Source: Enteractinococcus fodinae
GTDB lineage: Bacteria > Actinomycetota > Actinomycetes > Actinomycetales > Micrococcaceae
Assembly: GCF_031458395.1 (NCBI RefSeq)
Contig: NZ_JAVDYJ010000001.1
Span: 682,001-746,000 of the forward strand
Length of the DNA: 64,000 nucleotides
Direction of reading: 5' to 3'
The position numbers and the translations under genes were made by a program. A model generated the notes under the pieces. That model made no database searches. It worked only from the letters and a program-made list of their open reading frames with translations, and was not told where the DNA came from. Of the stretch, positions 55,143-64,000 are shown in pieces; the stretch's first letter is position 1, and every line of letters starts with the position of its first letter.

Positions 55143-55814
55143 GTGGCAATCAGGGTAGTGATAGTAGACGACGAGACCATGACGCTGCGGAACCTCGTGG
55201 CCATTGTCGAAGCTGACCCGACGATGGAAGTGGTCGGTTCCGCGACAAACGGGCTGGATGCTTTGCAGCAGATACGCGATACTCGACCTGATTTGGTCGT
55301 CATGGACCTCTACCTGCCAGGTGAGATCGACGGCGTGGAATCTATTCGACGTGTCCAAAACTTGCTTAACCCACCCAAAGTTCTGGCCGCCACAAGTTTC
55401 GATCTCGAGTCGTATACTCGCGGGGCACTCGAGGCTGGGGCAGTCGGCTTTATTCTCAAAAACGATGCCGAAACACTACTACTCCCAGCGCTTCGTGCGG
55501 CAGCAGACGGGGAGCCTATGGTTTCACCGCAAACCACTATCCGCCTCATTGAAAGCTTTCTCCGTCCCTCCACCGCGCCCGAAATCGCTCAAGCCAGGGA
55601 ACGTATCGCCGCATTAGCACCGCGCGAACTGGAAGTTGCGCATCTTATCGGACACGGCAAGTCCTATAAGCAGATTGGTGCGGAACTGAACATCGCACCG
55701 GATACCGTCAAATCCACGGTGACGCGTGCTATGCAAAAAGCTGACGCTGATAACGGAGCTCAATTGGCCTTTCTTGTCGGCCAAGCACGGCTTGATATCA
55801 AGGACGCTGAATAA
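55143..55814 (+). CDS. NarL/LuxR-family response regulator
   Basis: 223 residues. Receiver domain with the acidic pair VVIVDDE, phosphorylated Asp in VVMDLYLPG, Thr/Ser at ATSFD and Lys in FILKND; LuxR-type HTH near the end (LAPRELEVAHLIGHGKSYKQ IGAELNIAP). It is the partner of the kinase just upstream. Start GTG 55143, 6 nt after TAGGCT. Targets unknown; the palindrome at 53801 is a candidate site. Confidence 0.9.
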   Translation: MAIRVVIVDDETMTLRNLVAIVEADPTMEVVGSATNGLDALQQIRDTRPDLVVMDLYLPGEIDGVESIRRVQNLLNPPKVLAATSFDLESYTRGALEAGAVGFILKNDAETLLLPALRAAADGEPMVSPQTTIRLIESFLRPSTAPEIAQARERIAALAPRELEVAHLIGHGKSYKQIGAELNIAPDTVKSTVTRAMQKADADNGAQLAFLVGQARLDIKDAE

Positions 55815-55919
55815 CACCCAACGGTCAGGAGTACCTCTACCGGTATGAGCGCATCAGCACGGCAGATAGCAGCAGAAGATTTCTAGTATCAGCCGGGTGC
55901 GTCGTGTTACTGTCACTCC

Positions 55920-57086
55920 ATGACCCTGCTGGGGATAGAAGAAGAATTCTTACTCGTTGATCAAGACGCGTTATTCCCGGTTGCCCCCACGAAGCATCAG
56001 ACGGCCGCCTTACAACACATTGCCGTAGCCGGTGGCCAGGCCACACTTGAGTGGCTTCGATGTCAGATCGAGCACGCCTCAGCGGTCTTGGGAGATACGC
56101 AAACTGCCACTGAGGCCCTGTTAGCTTTTCGGCAAGAACTGGCCGCCGTGACGCGTCAGTTCAACATCGCCGCAGTGCCGGTGGGCGCTGCACCTCGGAT
56201 CGATGGGCGCGGCGCAACGATCAGCGATGCGGACCGGTACCTCCAATTAGCAGAGCTCGCCCCCGGCATCGCAGCGGACCAATACATTAACGGGATGCAC
56301 GTCCACGTCACCATCCCTAACCCGGAAGCAGGCGTACAAGCGCTCAACGGTCTTCGCCCGTGGCTGCCCTTGCTGACGGCGCTCAGTGCGAATTCACCTT
56401 TCTGGCAGGGCAGAGATTCCGGTTTCGCTAGCTGGCGGACCATTCACTACCGCCGGTGGATGGTCAGTGGCATGCCCCCATATTTCCAGGATTTTGAGGA
56501 CTACACCAGGCGCGTCGAAGCACTGTTGGCCAGCGATGTGGTCACTGACCACGGTGGTATTTGCTGGTTGGCACGCTTGTCGCACCGTCACCCCACCATT
56601 GAGGTCAGGGCCTGTGATGTGCAACTGCAGGTCTCAGACGCCGTTGTCTTGGCGGCCCTCATCCGTGGTCTGGTCAGTGCCGCTGTCGATCAACCTCCAC
56701 GGTCCCAACCCCAGGTCGAGCTACTTGATGTGAGCCTTTGGCAAGCAGCAAAGTTTGGTCTGACAGGACGTTTGCTCGATCCGTTTAGCGGCACTCCGTA
56801 CCCTGCCAAAAAGCTAGTATGGCAAGCCTTCCAGCACGCACTCCCATATATCGAAGCTTTCGGTGATGATGAACTAGTTCGAGCTGGACTAGAGCTGTTG
56901 CTGGCCGAAGGTACCGGAGCAACCCGACAACGGGCGGTCTATCAGTGTGAGGGCATCCCAGGCGTCCTGCGCTACGCGGCTGAGGCTTCAACAGCACGGC
57001 ATCGACGCTTACCCGACACCCATGAAACCAGAACTTCGACATCGTCGTCAGATGATGCTGGTCATCCGTCCGGTTTGGCTTCCTGA
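55920..57086 (+). CDS. Carboxylate-amine ligase, GCS2 family (YbdK-like)
   Basis: 388 residues. Family of gamma-glutamyl-cysteine ligase type 2. Seen: GIEEEFLLVD at the start, ADQYINGMHVHVTIPNPEAG with metal-binding His residues and TIEVRACDVQLQVSDAV. In organisms with mycothiol the true substrate is unclear; weak glutamate-cysteine ligase activity is known for E. coli YbdK. The Ser/Thr-rich C-terminal tail (THETRTSTSSSDDAGHPSGL) is unusual. The start lacks a ribosome site; TACTGT lies 6 nt before ATG. Confidence 0.85.
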   Translation: MTLLGIEEEFLLVDQDALFPVAPTKHQTAALQHIAVAGGQATLEWLRCQIEHASAVLGDTQTATEALLAFRQELAAVTRQFNIAAVPVGAAPRIDGRGATISDADRYLQLAELAPGIAADQYINGMHVHVTIPNPEAGVQALNGLRPWLPLLTALSANSPFWQGRDSGFASWRTIHYRRWMVSGMPPYFQDFEDYTRRVEALLASDVVTDHGGICWLARLSHRHPTIEVRACDVQLQVSDAVVLAALIRGLVSAAVDQPPRSQPQVELLDVSLWQAAKFGLTGRLLDPFSGTPYPAKKLVWQAFQHALPYIEAFGDDELVRAGLELLLAEGTGATRQRAVYQCEGIPGVLRYAAEASTARHRRLPDTHETRTSTSSSDDAGHPSGLAS

Positions 57087-57179
57087 CCAGTTCATCGAGA
57101 GCTAGACAGGAGGCAGTGTTTTCGTTTCTGGTGCTCGATTTGCAAATGCGAGCGGAAACTCTGTAAGGTAATGCGTACC

Positions 57180-57375
57180 GAAGACCGCCGGTTGTATTAC
57201 ACCTGTGCCAAATAGGTGTGACTATAAAAGCTCGTATATGAGCGGCCCGCGTAGGTGGACATGATGGCATAGAACTCCTGCGATTTTTGCAGCTCCAGAC
57301 TCTTTGCGCCCTGTGCACCTGCACGGGGCGTTTTTGTGTTTGGGTGACCGGCATATCCACGAAGGAAGGAGTGCC
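57180..57375 (+). promoter_or_regulatory. rplJ leader with attenuator-like hairpin
   Basis: Long leader between the GCS2 gene and rplJ. It contains CGCCCTGTGCA / TGCACGGGGCG (57307-57330, one G-U pair) directly followed by TTTTTGTGTTT (57331 on), a typical Rho-independent terminator inside the leader, about 40 bp before the rplJ start. Many bacteria carry an L10(L12)4-binding leader here; the terminator suggests attenuation. Confidence 0.55.
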
Positions 57376-57897
57376 ATGGCGAATGCTGAAAAAACTGCAG
57401 CCGTGGAAGAGCTTGCGGAACTGTTCCGCAACTCATCCTCAGCTGTATTCACAGAATACCGTGGTCTCACCGTAGAAGAGATCACGAACCTGCGTCGTGC
57501 TCTGGGTGAGAACGCTACTTACGCCGTGGCGAAGAACACGCTGACTGCTATTGCGGCAGAACAGGCCGGAGTTACAGCTCTAGAAGGCAAACTCACCGGT
57601 CCTACCGCAATCGCATTCGTCTCAGGTGAGACTGTAGACGTTGCTAAAGTCATTCGTGATTTCGCCAAGGACCACGACAAACTGGTCATCAAGGGCGGCT
57701 ACATGGATGGCCAACCACTTGATGAAGCCCAAGTTATCCAGTTGGCAAACCTCGAATCTCGCGAGACTTTGCTATCGATGATGGCTGGCGCAATGAAGGG
57801 CTCCCTGTCCAAGGCAGCCGCTACATTCCAAGCCCCACTCGAGAAAGCTGTTCGCCTCGCAGAAGCGCTGCGCGAAAAGCAAGACGAAGCTGCATAA
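57376..57897 (+). CDS. rplJ: 50S ribosomal protein L10
   Basis: 173 residues. Stalk base protein. Seen: [48 protein letters not shown] and the C-terminal helix that holds L7/L12 dimers. ATG 57376 with GAAGGAAGGAG upstream. The frame continues to 57304 across the attenuator and is not coding there. Confidence 0.96.
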   Translation: MANAEKTAAVEELAELFRNSSSAVFTEYRGLTVEEITNLRRALGENATYAVAKNTLTAIAAEQAGVTALEGKLTGPTAIAFVSGETVDVAKVIRDFAKDHDKLVIKGGYMDGQPLDEAQVIQLANLESRETLLSMMAGAMKGSLSKAAATFQAPLEKAVRLAEALREKQDEAA

Positions 57898-57960
57898 CCG
57901 CTGGCACATTACGTGCCACACAACCAGACCCAAGACTTTTATCGCAAAGGAGCCAATATC

Positions 57961-58344
57961 ATGGCAAAACTGTCCACTGAAGAACTGTTGGATGCTTTCA
58001 AAGAGCTATCCCTGCTAGAACTGTCCGAATTCATCAAAGCATTTGAAGAAGAATTCGACGTAACCGCTGCTGCACCAGTCGCAATGGCTGCTGCTCCAGC
58101 CGGTGGTGGCGACGACGCCGCTGCTGAAGAACAGACCGAATTCGACGTTGTTCTCGAATCTCCTGGTGACGCCAAGATCGGTGTTATTAAAGAAGTTCGC
58201 GCTCTGACCTCCCTGGGTCTGAAAGACGCCAAAGACCTCGTTGATGCCGCTCCAAAGGCTGTCCTCGAGGGTGTTGACAAGGCTGCTGCAGACGCTGCCA
58301 AGGAAGCACTCGAAGGCGCTGGCGCGACCGTCACCGTAAAATAA
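57961..58344 (+). CDS. rplL: 50S ribosomal protein L7/L12
   Basis: 127 residues. N-terminal dimerisation domain ([20 protein letters not shown]), Ala/Gly hinge ([20 protein letters not shown]) and the compact C-terminal domain ([20 protein letters not shown]). ATG 57961 with AAAGGAGCC upstream; the frame extends back to 57913 with no site. Confidence 0.97.
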   Translation: MAKLSTEELLDAFKELSLLELSEFIKAFEEEFDVTAAAPVAMAAAPAGGGDDAAAEEQTEFDVVLESPGDAKIGVIKEVRALTSLGLKDAKDLVDAAPKAVLEGVDKAAADAAKEALEGAGATVTVK

Positions 58345-58379
58345 GCTTCAGTTACGCATCAGTTCTTAACTGACGTCGA

Positions 58380-58417
58380 CTTCACCCCGCTGCAATTGCA
58401 GCGGGGTGAAGCGTTTT
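58380..58417 (+). terminator. Terminator after rplL
   Basis: Perfect 32-bp palindrome CTTCACCCCGCTGCAA / TTGCAGCGGGGTGAAG then CGTTTTAAT. It closes rplJL; the downstream genes are therefore separate from the ribosomal operon. Confidence 0.85.
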
Positions 58418-58554
58418 AATACCGAAAATGCAGTTCAAGTCGGATCACGCAGTTGTCACCTACTGTTTACCAAGAACATTTTTCGTATTCACAGACCGGT
58501 CGCTTCGTACCCGTAAGCCTAAATACATCAATAACCTGAGTAAGGACAACGACA

Positions 58555-59106
58555 ATGAAGTGGGCTTTTGTACGTCACGGACGCACGGAGTGGAGTCGAA
58601 AGCGATTACTCCAGGGTCGTACCGACAATCCCTTGAGCGCCGAGGGATACTTTGAGGCCACGAAAGCTGCCCAGACCCTGCAGCGCAGGGGGCAATGGCA
58701 TGCAATCTACTCCTCACCGTTGATACGGTCTGTCCAAACCGCACAACGAGTCGCTGAGATCCTAGGCATGGCACGCGTACAGACACTCGACAATCTCATT
58801 GAACGCGATTTCGGTCCGGCTGAAGGCATCCACTTGGCGGATTTTGATGAAGAAACTCGCATGGAGCTCATGTGCGCTGAAGAATCTGATGAAGAAGTCC
58901 AGCATCGTGCGCTGGGGGCTTTTCGCCATATCGCGCGTCACCACCCGTCGCAGAACGTGATCTTGGTAGGCCACGGCACATTATTTCGCTTGGGACTCTC
59001 TGCGGTTCTAGCTTACGAGCATCCTCCCATCCTCAATGGGGACGTCTTAGAGTTTCCTGCAGATTCCTTCCAGAACCTCGAGATGGAACAACCATCGCAG
59101 TCCTGA
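58555..59106 (+). CDS. Histidine phosphatase family protein
   Basis: 183 residues. Phosphoglycerate-mutase-like fold with the RHG motif (FVRHGRTEWSRKRLLQGRTD), ALSAEG-like PLSAEGYFEA, SSPLIRSVQTAQ and the second His in ILVGHGTLFRLGLSAVL. Catalytic residues are complete. Substrate unknown (small phosphoesters). ATG 58555, weak site GTAAGGACAACGACA. Confidence 0.88.
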   Translation: MKWAFVRHGRTEWSRKRLLQGRTDNPLSAEGYFEATKAAQTLQRRGQWHAIYSSPLIRSVQTAQRVAEILGMARVQTLDNLIERDFGPAEGIHLADFDEETRMELMCAEESDEEVQHRALGAFRHIARHHPSQNVILVGHGTLFRLGLSAVLAYEHPPILNGDVLEFPADSFQNLEMEQPSQS

Positions 59107-59111
59107 TACCT

Positions 59112-59747
59112 CTAGTCGTTGAACGTTACCCCGTACTCGAGGGCATCTTGGTAGGTATCTACATCCGCACCGGCATGAGCAGGCAGTTCAATGCCACGGT
59201 AGGGCGTCTTGCGCAGGGCGTGCCAAATACCCGCGTTGAGCAGCGGTTCAGCAAATAACTCCTCGCCTAAAGGACGGGGTAGGTACGACAAAAGCGGTTG
59301 AATTCGTCCAGCGGACTCGACCACAGCGACCTTCGAATCTGGCCCGTGCTTTTGATGATGCTCAGCTAACGCGCTGATTCCTAGTCCGATCCACGGCATA
59401 TCAGCCGCAAGGAGCAAGACTCCTTGACCAGTGGTAGCCGGCCCGAGTTCTTCGGTGAAATATTGCAGTCCTGCCCTGACGGCCAGGTACGGCCCGGCAC
59501 GAGGAGGATCTTCCGACACCGTGGCGATATCACCGGTGGGCAGTGATGACGGCCCGACCACCACTGTGTGTTGCGCCAGAACCGCTCGGGCCGTCTCGGC
59601 AAGCACTCGAGTAATGAGAGGTTCACCCTCAAACTCCAACAGGGGTTTATCCGTGACCGGGTGGGGGCTCGTGGCGTGCAGCCTAGAGGAGGCACCCCCG
59701 GCCAGGATAATCGCAAACAGCCCTGCAACGGGGGGAGTGACGGTCAT
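59112..59747 (-). CDS. mobA: MobA-like molybdenum cofactor nucleotidyltransferase
   Basis: 211 residues. Nucleotidyltransferase fold with the N-terminal AIILAGGASSRLHATSPHPV TDKPLLEF pattern of MobA, which attaches GMP to molybdopterin, and an AADMPW motif that binds metal and nucleotide. ATG 59747 lies 2 bp after the moaA stop, and the two genes form an operon. The frame runs on to 59861 inside moaA, which is not used. CMP- versus GMP-transfer cannot be decided by eye. Confidence 0.82.
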   Translation of the reverse strand: MTVTPPVAGLFAIILAGGASSRLHATSPHPVTDKPLLEFEGEPLITRVLAETARAVLAQHTVVVGPSSLPTGDIATVSEDPPRAGPYLAVRAGLQYFTEELGPATTGQGVLLLAADMPWIGLGISALAEHHQKHGPDSKVAVVESAGRIQPLLSYLPRPLGEELFAEPLLNAGIWHALRKTPYRGIELPAHAGADVDTYQDALEYGVTFND

Positions 59748-59749
59748 AC

Positions 59750-60772
59750 CTACCCGCCGATAGCGCTCATGCTGCGCTCGGGCTGGACGAAACCAGGCAT
59801 ACCCAAGCCGGTCTTGGTCTGACCGTGAGCCTTGGGTTTGTGCCACATCGCGGTGCGCCACGCATCGGCGATGACCTCATCGGATGCGCCACTGCGTAGC
59901 AGTGCCATCAGGTCGGTCTCCTCGTGTGAGAACAAGCACGACCGGACCTTAGCGTCGGCGGTCAAACGGGTGCGTGAACATTCGGCACAGAATGGTTCGG
60001 TCACCGACGCAATAATGCCCACTGTCCCGAGGATCTCGTGTGTGGTTTTGTCGCGCACATCAAACAGTTCTGCCGGGGCTGAACCGCGTGGTTCCTCATG
60101 GGGTGTCAGCGTGTAAACCTGGGAGATCTGGGCGCGGATTTCCTTGGCGGTGACCATGTTGTCGCGTTTCCATTTATGGTCCGCGTCAAGCGGCATCTGT
60201 TCAATAAACCGCAGCGCGTAGCCGTGTTCCAGCGTCCAGGTCAAAAGTTCAGCGGCTTGCTGGTCATTGATACCACGAAGCAGTACGGCGTTAATCTTGA
60301 TCGGTTCCAAGCCGGCAGCTTTTGCGGAATGTAAGCCAGACAGGACTTTGGTCAGCCGGTCGCGACGAGTGATCTTGGCAAAGGTCTCAGGGCAAACGGT
60401 GTCCAGCGAGACATTGATGCGGCTGAGGCCTGCTGCCACCAGATCATCGATTTTACGTTCCAGGTTAATCCCATTGGTCGTCATCGACAGCTCAACATCT
60501 GGGTGGGCTGCATGCACACCGGCAAGGATGTCCACTAAGTCAGCACGTACTAAGGGCTCCCCGCCGGTGAAGCGAATTTTGTCGATGCCCAAGTGACTGA
60601 TCCCGATATCGGCCAACCGAATGACCTCGTGCGCGGCGAGCAGCTGATCTTTTTGAAGCCAATCGAGACCTTCGGCCGGCATGCAATAGCGACAGCGCAG
60701 ATTGCATTTATCGATGAGTGACATCCGAAGATCGGTCGCGGTACGGCCGAATTGATCGATTAAACCTGACAA
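59750..60772 (-). CDS. moaA: GTP 3',8-cyclase MoaA
   Basis: 340 residues. Radical SAM enzyme of the first step of molybdopterin synthesis. N-terminal cluster CNLRCRYCMP, FTGGEPLVRADL, and the second [4Fe-4S] site (CAECSRTRLTADAKVRSCLF). It ends in the functional Gly-Gly tail (SAIGG). The start is TTG 60772, with AAGGAG 7 nt upstream. Divergent from moaC. Confidence 0.95.
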   Translation of the reverse strand: MSGLIDQFGRTATDLRMSLIDKCNLRCRYCMPAEGLDWLQKDQLLAAHEVIRLADIGISHLGIDKIRFTGGEPLVRADLVDILAGVHAAHPDVELSMTTNGINLERKIDDLVAAGLSRINVSLDTVCPETFAKITRRDRLTKVLSGLHSAKAAGLEPIKINAVLLRGINDQQAAELLTWTLEHGYALRFIEQMPLDADHKWKRDNMVTAKEIRAQISQVYTLTPHEEPRGSAPAELFDVRDKTTHEILGTVGIIASVTEPFCAECSRTRLTADAKVRSCLFSHEETDLMALLRSGASDEVIADAWRTAMWHKPKAHGQTKTGLGMPGFVQPERSMSAIGG

Positions 60773-60789
60773 AGAGTGCTCCTTGCCGT

Positions 60790-60805
60790 CGCAACCTTGG
60801 TTGCG
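60790..60805. promoter_or_regulatory. Palindrome CGCAACC-TT-GGTTGCG in the moaA-moaC intergenic region
   Basis: Exact 7-bp arms, 18 bp before the moaA start and 78 bp before moaC. Candidate control site shared by the divergent cofactor genes. It shares the CGCAA end with the mod-operon repeat, but the match is short. Confidence 0.4.
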
Positions 60806-60882
60806 CGGAATGTTGGGGCGAAATTTTAGGGTTCCGTTCTATAGTTAGTCTAGACCTTGGCAATAGTGGATGAAAGGGAACT

Positions 60883-61380
60883 ATGGACGACCAACTCAGC
60901 CACGTGCGTGCCGACGGTTCGGCCCACATGGTGGATGTCACTGAAAAAGCCACCACCTCGAGAACTTCACGAGCCCAGGCTGTCGTCGTAACACGCTCCG
61001 AGGTCATCGAAATGATCATGGCCGGGGGACTGCCTAAAGGCGATGCGCTGCCGGTGGCTCGGGTCGCTGGCATCATGGCGGCGAAAAAGACCTGGGAAAC
61101 GATTCCGCTATGTCATCCCATCCCGTTAGGCAAGATCACCGTGGACTTCAAATCCGATACTGGAGCCGGCACGGTTCGCGTGGAGGCCTTAGTCAAAACT
61201 ACCGGGGTCACGGGCGTCGAAATGGAAGCCTTATCGGCCGCGTCCACCGCAGCCTTGACGCTGTATGACATGATCAAAGCGGTCGACCCTCGGGCAGCGA
61301 TCACCGACATTAAAGTCTTAGAAAAAACGGGTGGAAAATCGGGTGATTGGTCCCTTGAAGACCCCGGAGCCCAATCGTGA
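60883..61380 (+). CDS. moaC: Cyclic pyranopterin monophosphate synthase MoaC
   Basis: 165 residues. Second enzyme of molybdopterin synthesis. Seen: [20 protein letters not shown], the [20 protein letters not shown] stretch, IPLCHPIPL and [20 protein letters not shown], all strongly conserved. ATG 60883 follows GAAAGGGAACT. Stop overlaps the start of the next gene by 4 bases. Confidence 0.96.
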   Translation: MDDQLSHVRADGSAHMVDVTEKATTSRTSRAQAVVVTRSEVIEMIMAGGLPKGDALPVARVAGIMAAKKTWETIPLCHPIPLGKITVDFKSDTGAGTVRVEALVKTTGVTGVEMEALSAASTAALTLYDMIKAVDPRAAITDIKVLEKTGGKSGDWSLEDPGAQS

Positions 61381-63179
61381 GCCTATCGACTGCACGCTAT
61401 TTCCAAACCTTAGCTCGATTGCTGGCTGAGACGGTCGGACCATTGCCGGCGGTCAGTTTGCCGGTTCATCAAAGTGTCGGGTGGCGGCTAGCCACCGATC
61501 TGATTGCCACCACCCCGTCACCCCGATTCGATAATTCGCAGATGGATGGGTACGGCATCGGGTATGCCAATGTAGCAGGCGGTCGTTTCCGAGTCGGGCC
61601 AGATATCCCCGCCGGCACCGATCCGGCAGAGGTTTATCAATACGGGGTCAATGGCTACGGCCATGACACCGCTGTGCCTATTATGACCGGCGCCCAGATT
61701 CCCGATGACGTGGTGGCCATCGTGCCGATAGAACACGCTCACCCGCCGCAGTTTGTTCAGACCGGTGAGTACGTCACGCTTCCGGCGGTTGAAGTCGGGG
61801 CGTTCATCCGCAAGACCGGTAGTGATATGAAAGCCGGCACCCTCTTGGCTCGGGAAGGTGACGTGATTGATGCCGCGTTGGTCGCGGCTGCAGCATCCCA
61901 GGGGCTGACCGAGTTGCCGGTTCGGGCCCGTCCACGAATCGCCGTGATTGCCGGTGGCGATGAGGTCGTGGCCGGGAGTTCTCCGGTGCCCGCCAAGATC
62001 TTTGATGCCAACACGCCGTTAATCCAATCACTAGCAGCAACCCACGGCATGAACGTCGTCGCCACGGCGGCGACGTCGGATGACCTGCGTGACTTTCGGA
62101 AAGTTCTGGATGCGCTCATCCGCGAGCACGCACCGGACCTGATCCTGACATCCGGCGGCATTTCAGAAGGCAAATATGAGGTCGTGCGGCAGCTGTTCGA
62201 ACGGCTCCCAGATTCTTGGGTTGGGAAAGTCGACCAACAACCGGGTGGCCCCCAAGGATATGCGCTGTATGGCACGACTCCGATCATCGCGGTGCCGGGC
62301 AATCCTATTTCTACGTTGGTTTCGATGCGCGTGCTGGTGCTCCCCGCGCTCTGGGAGGCTTTTGCATCCGGTTATGAGCCCCTTAAGGTGACCGCCCGGC
62401 TCAATCACTCGGCGACGGGCATCCGAGGGAAGACCCAATATCGGCGAGCCGTCGTCGGAATGCATGGTTCCGAACTGGTAGCGCAACTTCAGGGGGATGC
62501 TGGTTCACATCTGGTGGCACAAGCGGTTGGAGCAAACGCGCTGGTAGAAATCCCAGCAATGGCTCGAGTGAAACCGGGGCAATCCGTCACCGTCCATCTT
62601 TTTGCCGACGCCAGGCTGGACGCCCCTGTGGGGCCGCTACCCAGAAGCGTCACCCTCCCGACCGACCATCACGCGTCCACAAGTGAGCACCCCGGTGCGA
62701 CCGGGATAGTGTTGATCGCTTCGACCCGTGCGGCGGCAGGCGTGTATGACGACGATGCGGGGCCAAAATTGGTGCAGTGGTTACGCGACAAGGGCTATGA
62801 CACCCCCGAAGCGTGGGTCGTGGCTGATCATGACCTGGCTGATACGCTCCAACACCTCACCGCCGGAGAGTACGGTCCGATGCCCGACGTGCTCATCACC
62901 AGTGGGGGGACCGGTATCTCGCCAACGGATCAGACCGTAGAGGCCATCAGCCCGTATATCGACCAGTACCTACCCCATGTCATGACGGCTATTTTGCTCC
63001 GCGGCTTGCGTACGACCCCCCATGCCGCACTGTCTCGCGGGGTCGCGGGCATGATCGATACGACGTTTGTGGTGACGCTCCCCGGTTCTCTGGGCGGGGT
63101 AACCGATGGCATCGCGGTTTTGGATGAACTTATCGACCATATTGTAGAACAAGTCCGTGGGGAAGATCATAAGCGATAA
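61377..63179 (+). CDS. moeA: Fused molybdopterin molybdotransferase MoeA and MogA/MoaB-like adenylyltransferase
   Basis: 600 residues in one frame. Residues 1 to about 415 are Moe[58 protein letters not shown]. Residues about 440-600 are MogA/Moa[53 protein letters not shown]. The last two steps of molybdate insertion (adenylylation, then exchange for molybdate) are thus joined, in the same domain order as plant Cnx1. The start is GTG 61377, overlapping moaC; the frame has no internal stop. A short linker with Asp/Thr lies at about 420-440. Confidence 0.92.
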   Translation: MSLSTARYFQTLARLLAETVGPLPAVSLPVHQSVGWRLATDLIATTPSPRFDNSQMDGYGIGYANVAGGRFRVGPDIPAGTDPAEVYQYGVNGYGHDTAVPIMTGAQIPDDVVAIVPIEHAHPPQFVQTGEYVTLPAVEVGAFIRKTGSDMKAGTLLAREGDVIDAALVAAAASQGLTELPVRARPRIAVIAGGDEVVAGSSPVPAKIFDANTPLIQSLAATHGMNVVATAATSDDLRDFRKVLDALIREHAPDLILTSGGISEGKYEVVRQLFERLPDSWVGKVDQQPGGPQGYALYGTTPIIAVPGNPISTLVSMRVLVLPALWEAFASGYEPLKVTARLNHSATGIRGKTQYRRAVVGMHGSELVAQLQGDAGSHLVAQAVGANALVEIPAMARVKPGQSVTVHLFADARLDAPVGPLPRSVTLPTDHHASTSEHPGATGIVLIASTRAAAGVYDDDAGPKLVQWLRDKGYDTPEAWVVADHDLADTLQHLTAGEYGPMPDVLITSGGTGISPTDQTVEAISPYIDQYLPHVMTAILLRGLRTTPHAALSRGVAGMIDTTFVVTLPGSLGGVTDGIAVLDELIDHIVEQVRGEDHKR

Positions 63180-63448
63180 TCGACTGATCTTTGCGAAAGC
63201 ATGACAACCTACTGGACAAATAGGGTTGCGTCAAGCTATGCTGATTCTTTGCGTAACCCTGTCTCCAGGTCGTTTTGGTGTCCCCAGCGTTTAGCGCTGT
63301 GCGGCACCATCTCCACAGGATCATACACAAGAGCGGTTAGACCTTCATATAGCGGTGGGTCCCGTGTCTTCGTCCCGTGGCGTATCTGGCTGGATAGTTG
63401 GGCACTACGTGTACCTAAAATTTTGGAAGGTCTGTGAAAGGATCGCTG

Positions 63449-64000
63449 TTGGTCGCTTCTAGCACCTCTGATAACACAACCGCTACAAACTATCGACATG
63501 GCTCTTCAGCCGGTCGGGTTTCTTTTGCAAAGATTGCTGAGCCTCTCGCTGTGCCCAATCTCCTTGCGCTACAGACGGAGTCCTTTGACCGTCTGATGGG
63601 CAATGAGCGCTGGGTAGCGCAGGTCAAACGCGCACAAGAAATCGGCGACGATTCGGTAGTTACCACTTCTGGTCTGGCAGAAATTTTTGACGAAATCTCA
63701 CCGATTGAAGATTACCAGGGCACCATGTCCCTGTCGTTTTCCGAGCCGGAATTCTCTGACCCGAAAATGGTGGCCGAAGAAGCAAAGGAACGTGACGCTT
63801 CTTACGCCGCACCGCTGTATGTCAAAGCCGAGTTCATGAACTACAACACCGGCGAAATCAAGCAGCAGACCGTCTTCATGGGTGACTTCCCACTGATGAC
63901 TGATGAGGGAACCTTCATCATTAACGGCACGGAACGTGTCGTGGTCTCCCAGCTGGTTCGTTCCCCCGGCGCTTACTTTGAGCGCAGCCCGGATAAAACA
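63449..64000 (+). CDS. rpoB: RNA polymerase beta subunit (3' end cut by window)
   Basis: 184 codons to the window edge, frame open. N-terminal region of Rpo[80 protein letters not shown]. Start TTG 63449 (MVASSTSDN) follows GAAAGGA with a 6-nt gap and matches actinobacterial relatives; GTG 63434 is an alternative. The preceding 270 bp hold its promoter; no clear box was picked. A small CAGCG/CGCTG hairpin lies at about 63286-63300. Confidence 0.95.
   Translation, partial: MVASSTSDNTTATNYRHGSSAGRVSFAKIAEPLAVPNLLALQTESFDRLMGNERWVAQVKRAQEIGDDSVVTTSGLAEIFDEISPIEDYQGTMSLSFSEPEFSDPKMVAEEAKERDASYAAPLYVKAEFMNYNTGEIKQQTVFMGDFPLMTDEGTFIINGTERVVVSQLVRSPGAYFERSPDKT

Noticed and set aside
57939-58334. 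Minus-strand frame opposite rplL
   Set aside because: Long only because of the Ala-rich codons of L7/L12.
1-64000. CRISPR array, phage genes, IS elements, secondary-metabolite cluster
   Set aside because: No regularly spaced repeats, integrase, transposase, capsid or synthase genes were seen in a full read-through.

Overview
The window looks like the chromosome of a high-GC Gram-positive actinobacterium, probably of the order Micrococcales. The evidence is the mycothiol synthase gene mshD, the NusG with a long acidic N-terminal extension, frequent GTG/TTG starts, many start codons lying 6-9 nt behind a TAnnnT box (leaderless style), and the tRNA-Trp / secE / nusG / rplK / rplA ... rplJ / rplL ... 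rpoB order. No phage, insertion sequence or CRISPR array was seen. The only sign of an accessory stretch is the DUF222/HNH gene plus a broken hydrolase at 19.1-21.4 kb.

Layout. 0-3.3 kb: end of a trans-sulfuration enzyme gene, a DEAD-box RNA helicase, tRNA-Thr and tRNA-Met. 3.4-11.1 kb: creatinase, a YczE-like membrane protein, a phosphoribosyltransferase, a Na+/H+ antiporter-like protein, a tandem universal stress protein, IclR and GntR regulators. 11.3-19.1 kb: glyA-soxB-soxD-soxA-soxG-sdaA. 19.1-21.4 kb: broken alpha/beta hydrolase and a DUF222/HNH protein. 21.9-26.9 kb: a second complete soxBDAG set. 27-40 kb: housekeeping genes (rtcB, two hot-dog dehydratase genes, murB, asd, folA, thyA, a MutT1-like NUDIX protein, mshD, ygfZ). 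40.4-45.7 kb: YkvI-like transporter, an Ehu-type (ectoine family) ABC transporter, panD. 45.8-49.8 kb: molybdate transporter modABC with its own regulator, and an aspartate aminotransferase. 50-64 kb: secE-nusG-rplKA, a two-component system, a GCS2-type ligase, rplJL, a molybdenum-cofactor block (mobA-like, moaA, moaC, a moeA-mogA fusion) and the start of rpoB.

How the genes fit together. The clearest theme is one-carbon amine catabolism: creatinase gives sarcosine and urea; either of two heterotetrameric sarcosine oxidases turns sarcosine into glycine plus methylene-tetrahydrofolate; GlyA condenses these to serine; SdaA deaminates serine to pyruvate. A FadR-type GntR regulator sits divergently before glyA and a palindrome lies in the shared promoter region. 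A second theme is molybdenum: molybdate uptake, a HTH-Mop regulator with a perfect 15-bp inverted repeat over its own start codon, and cofactor assembly genes lodged between rplL and rpoB. A third is salt or osmotic life, suggested by the Ehu-like transporter and the antiporter.

All function calls are from reading protein sequence and family memory; no database search was run.
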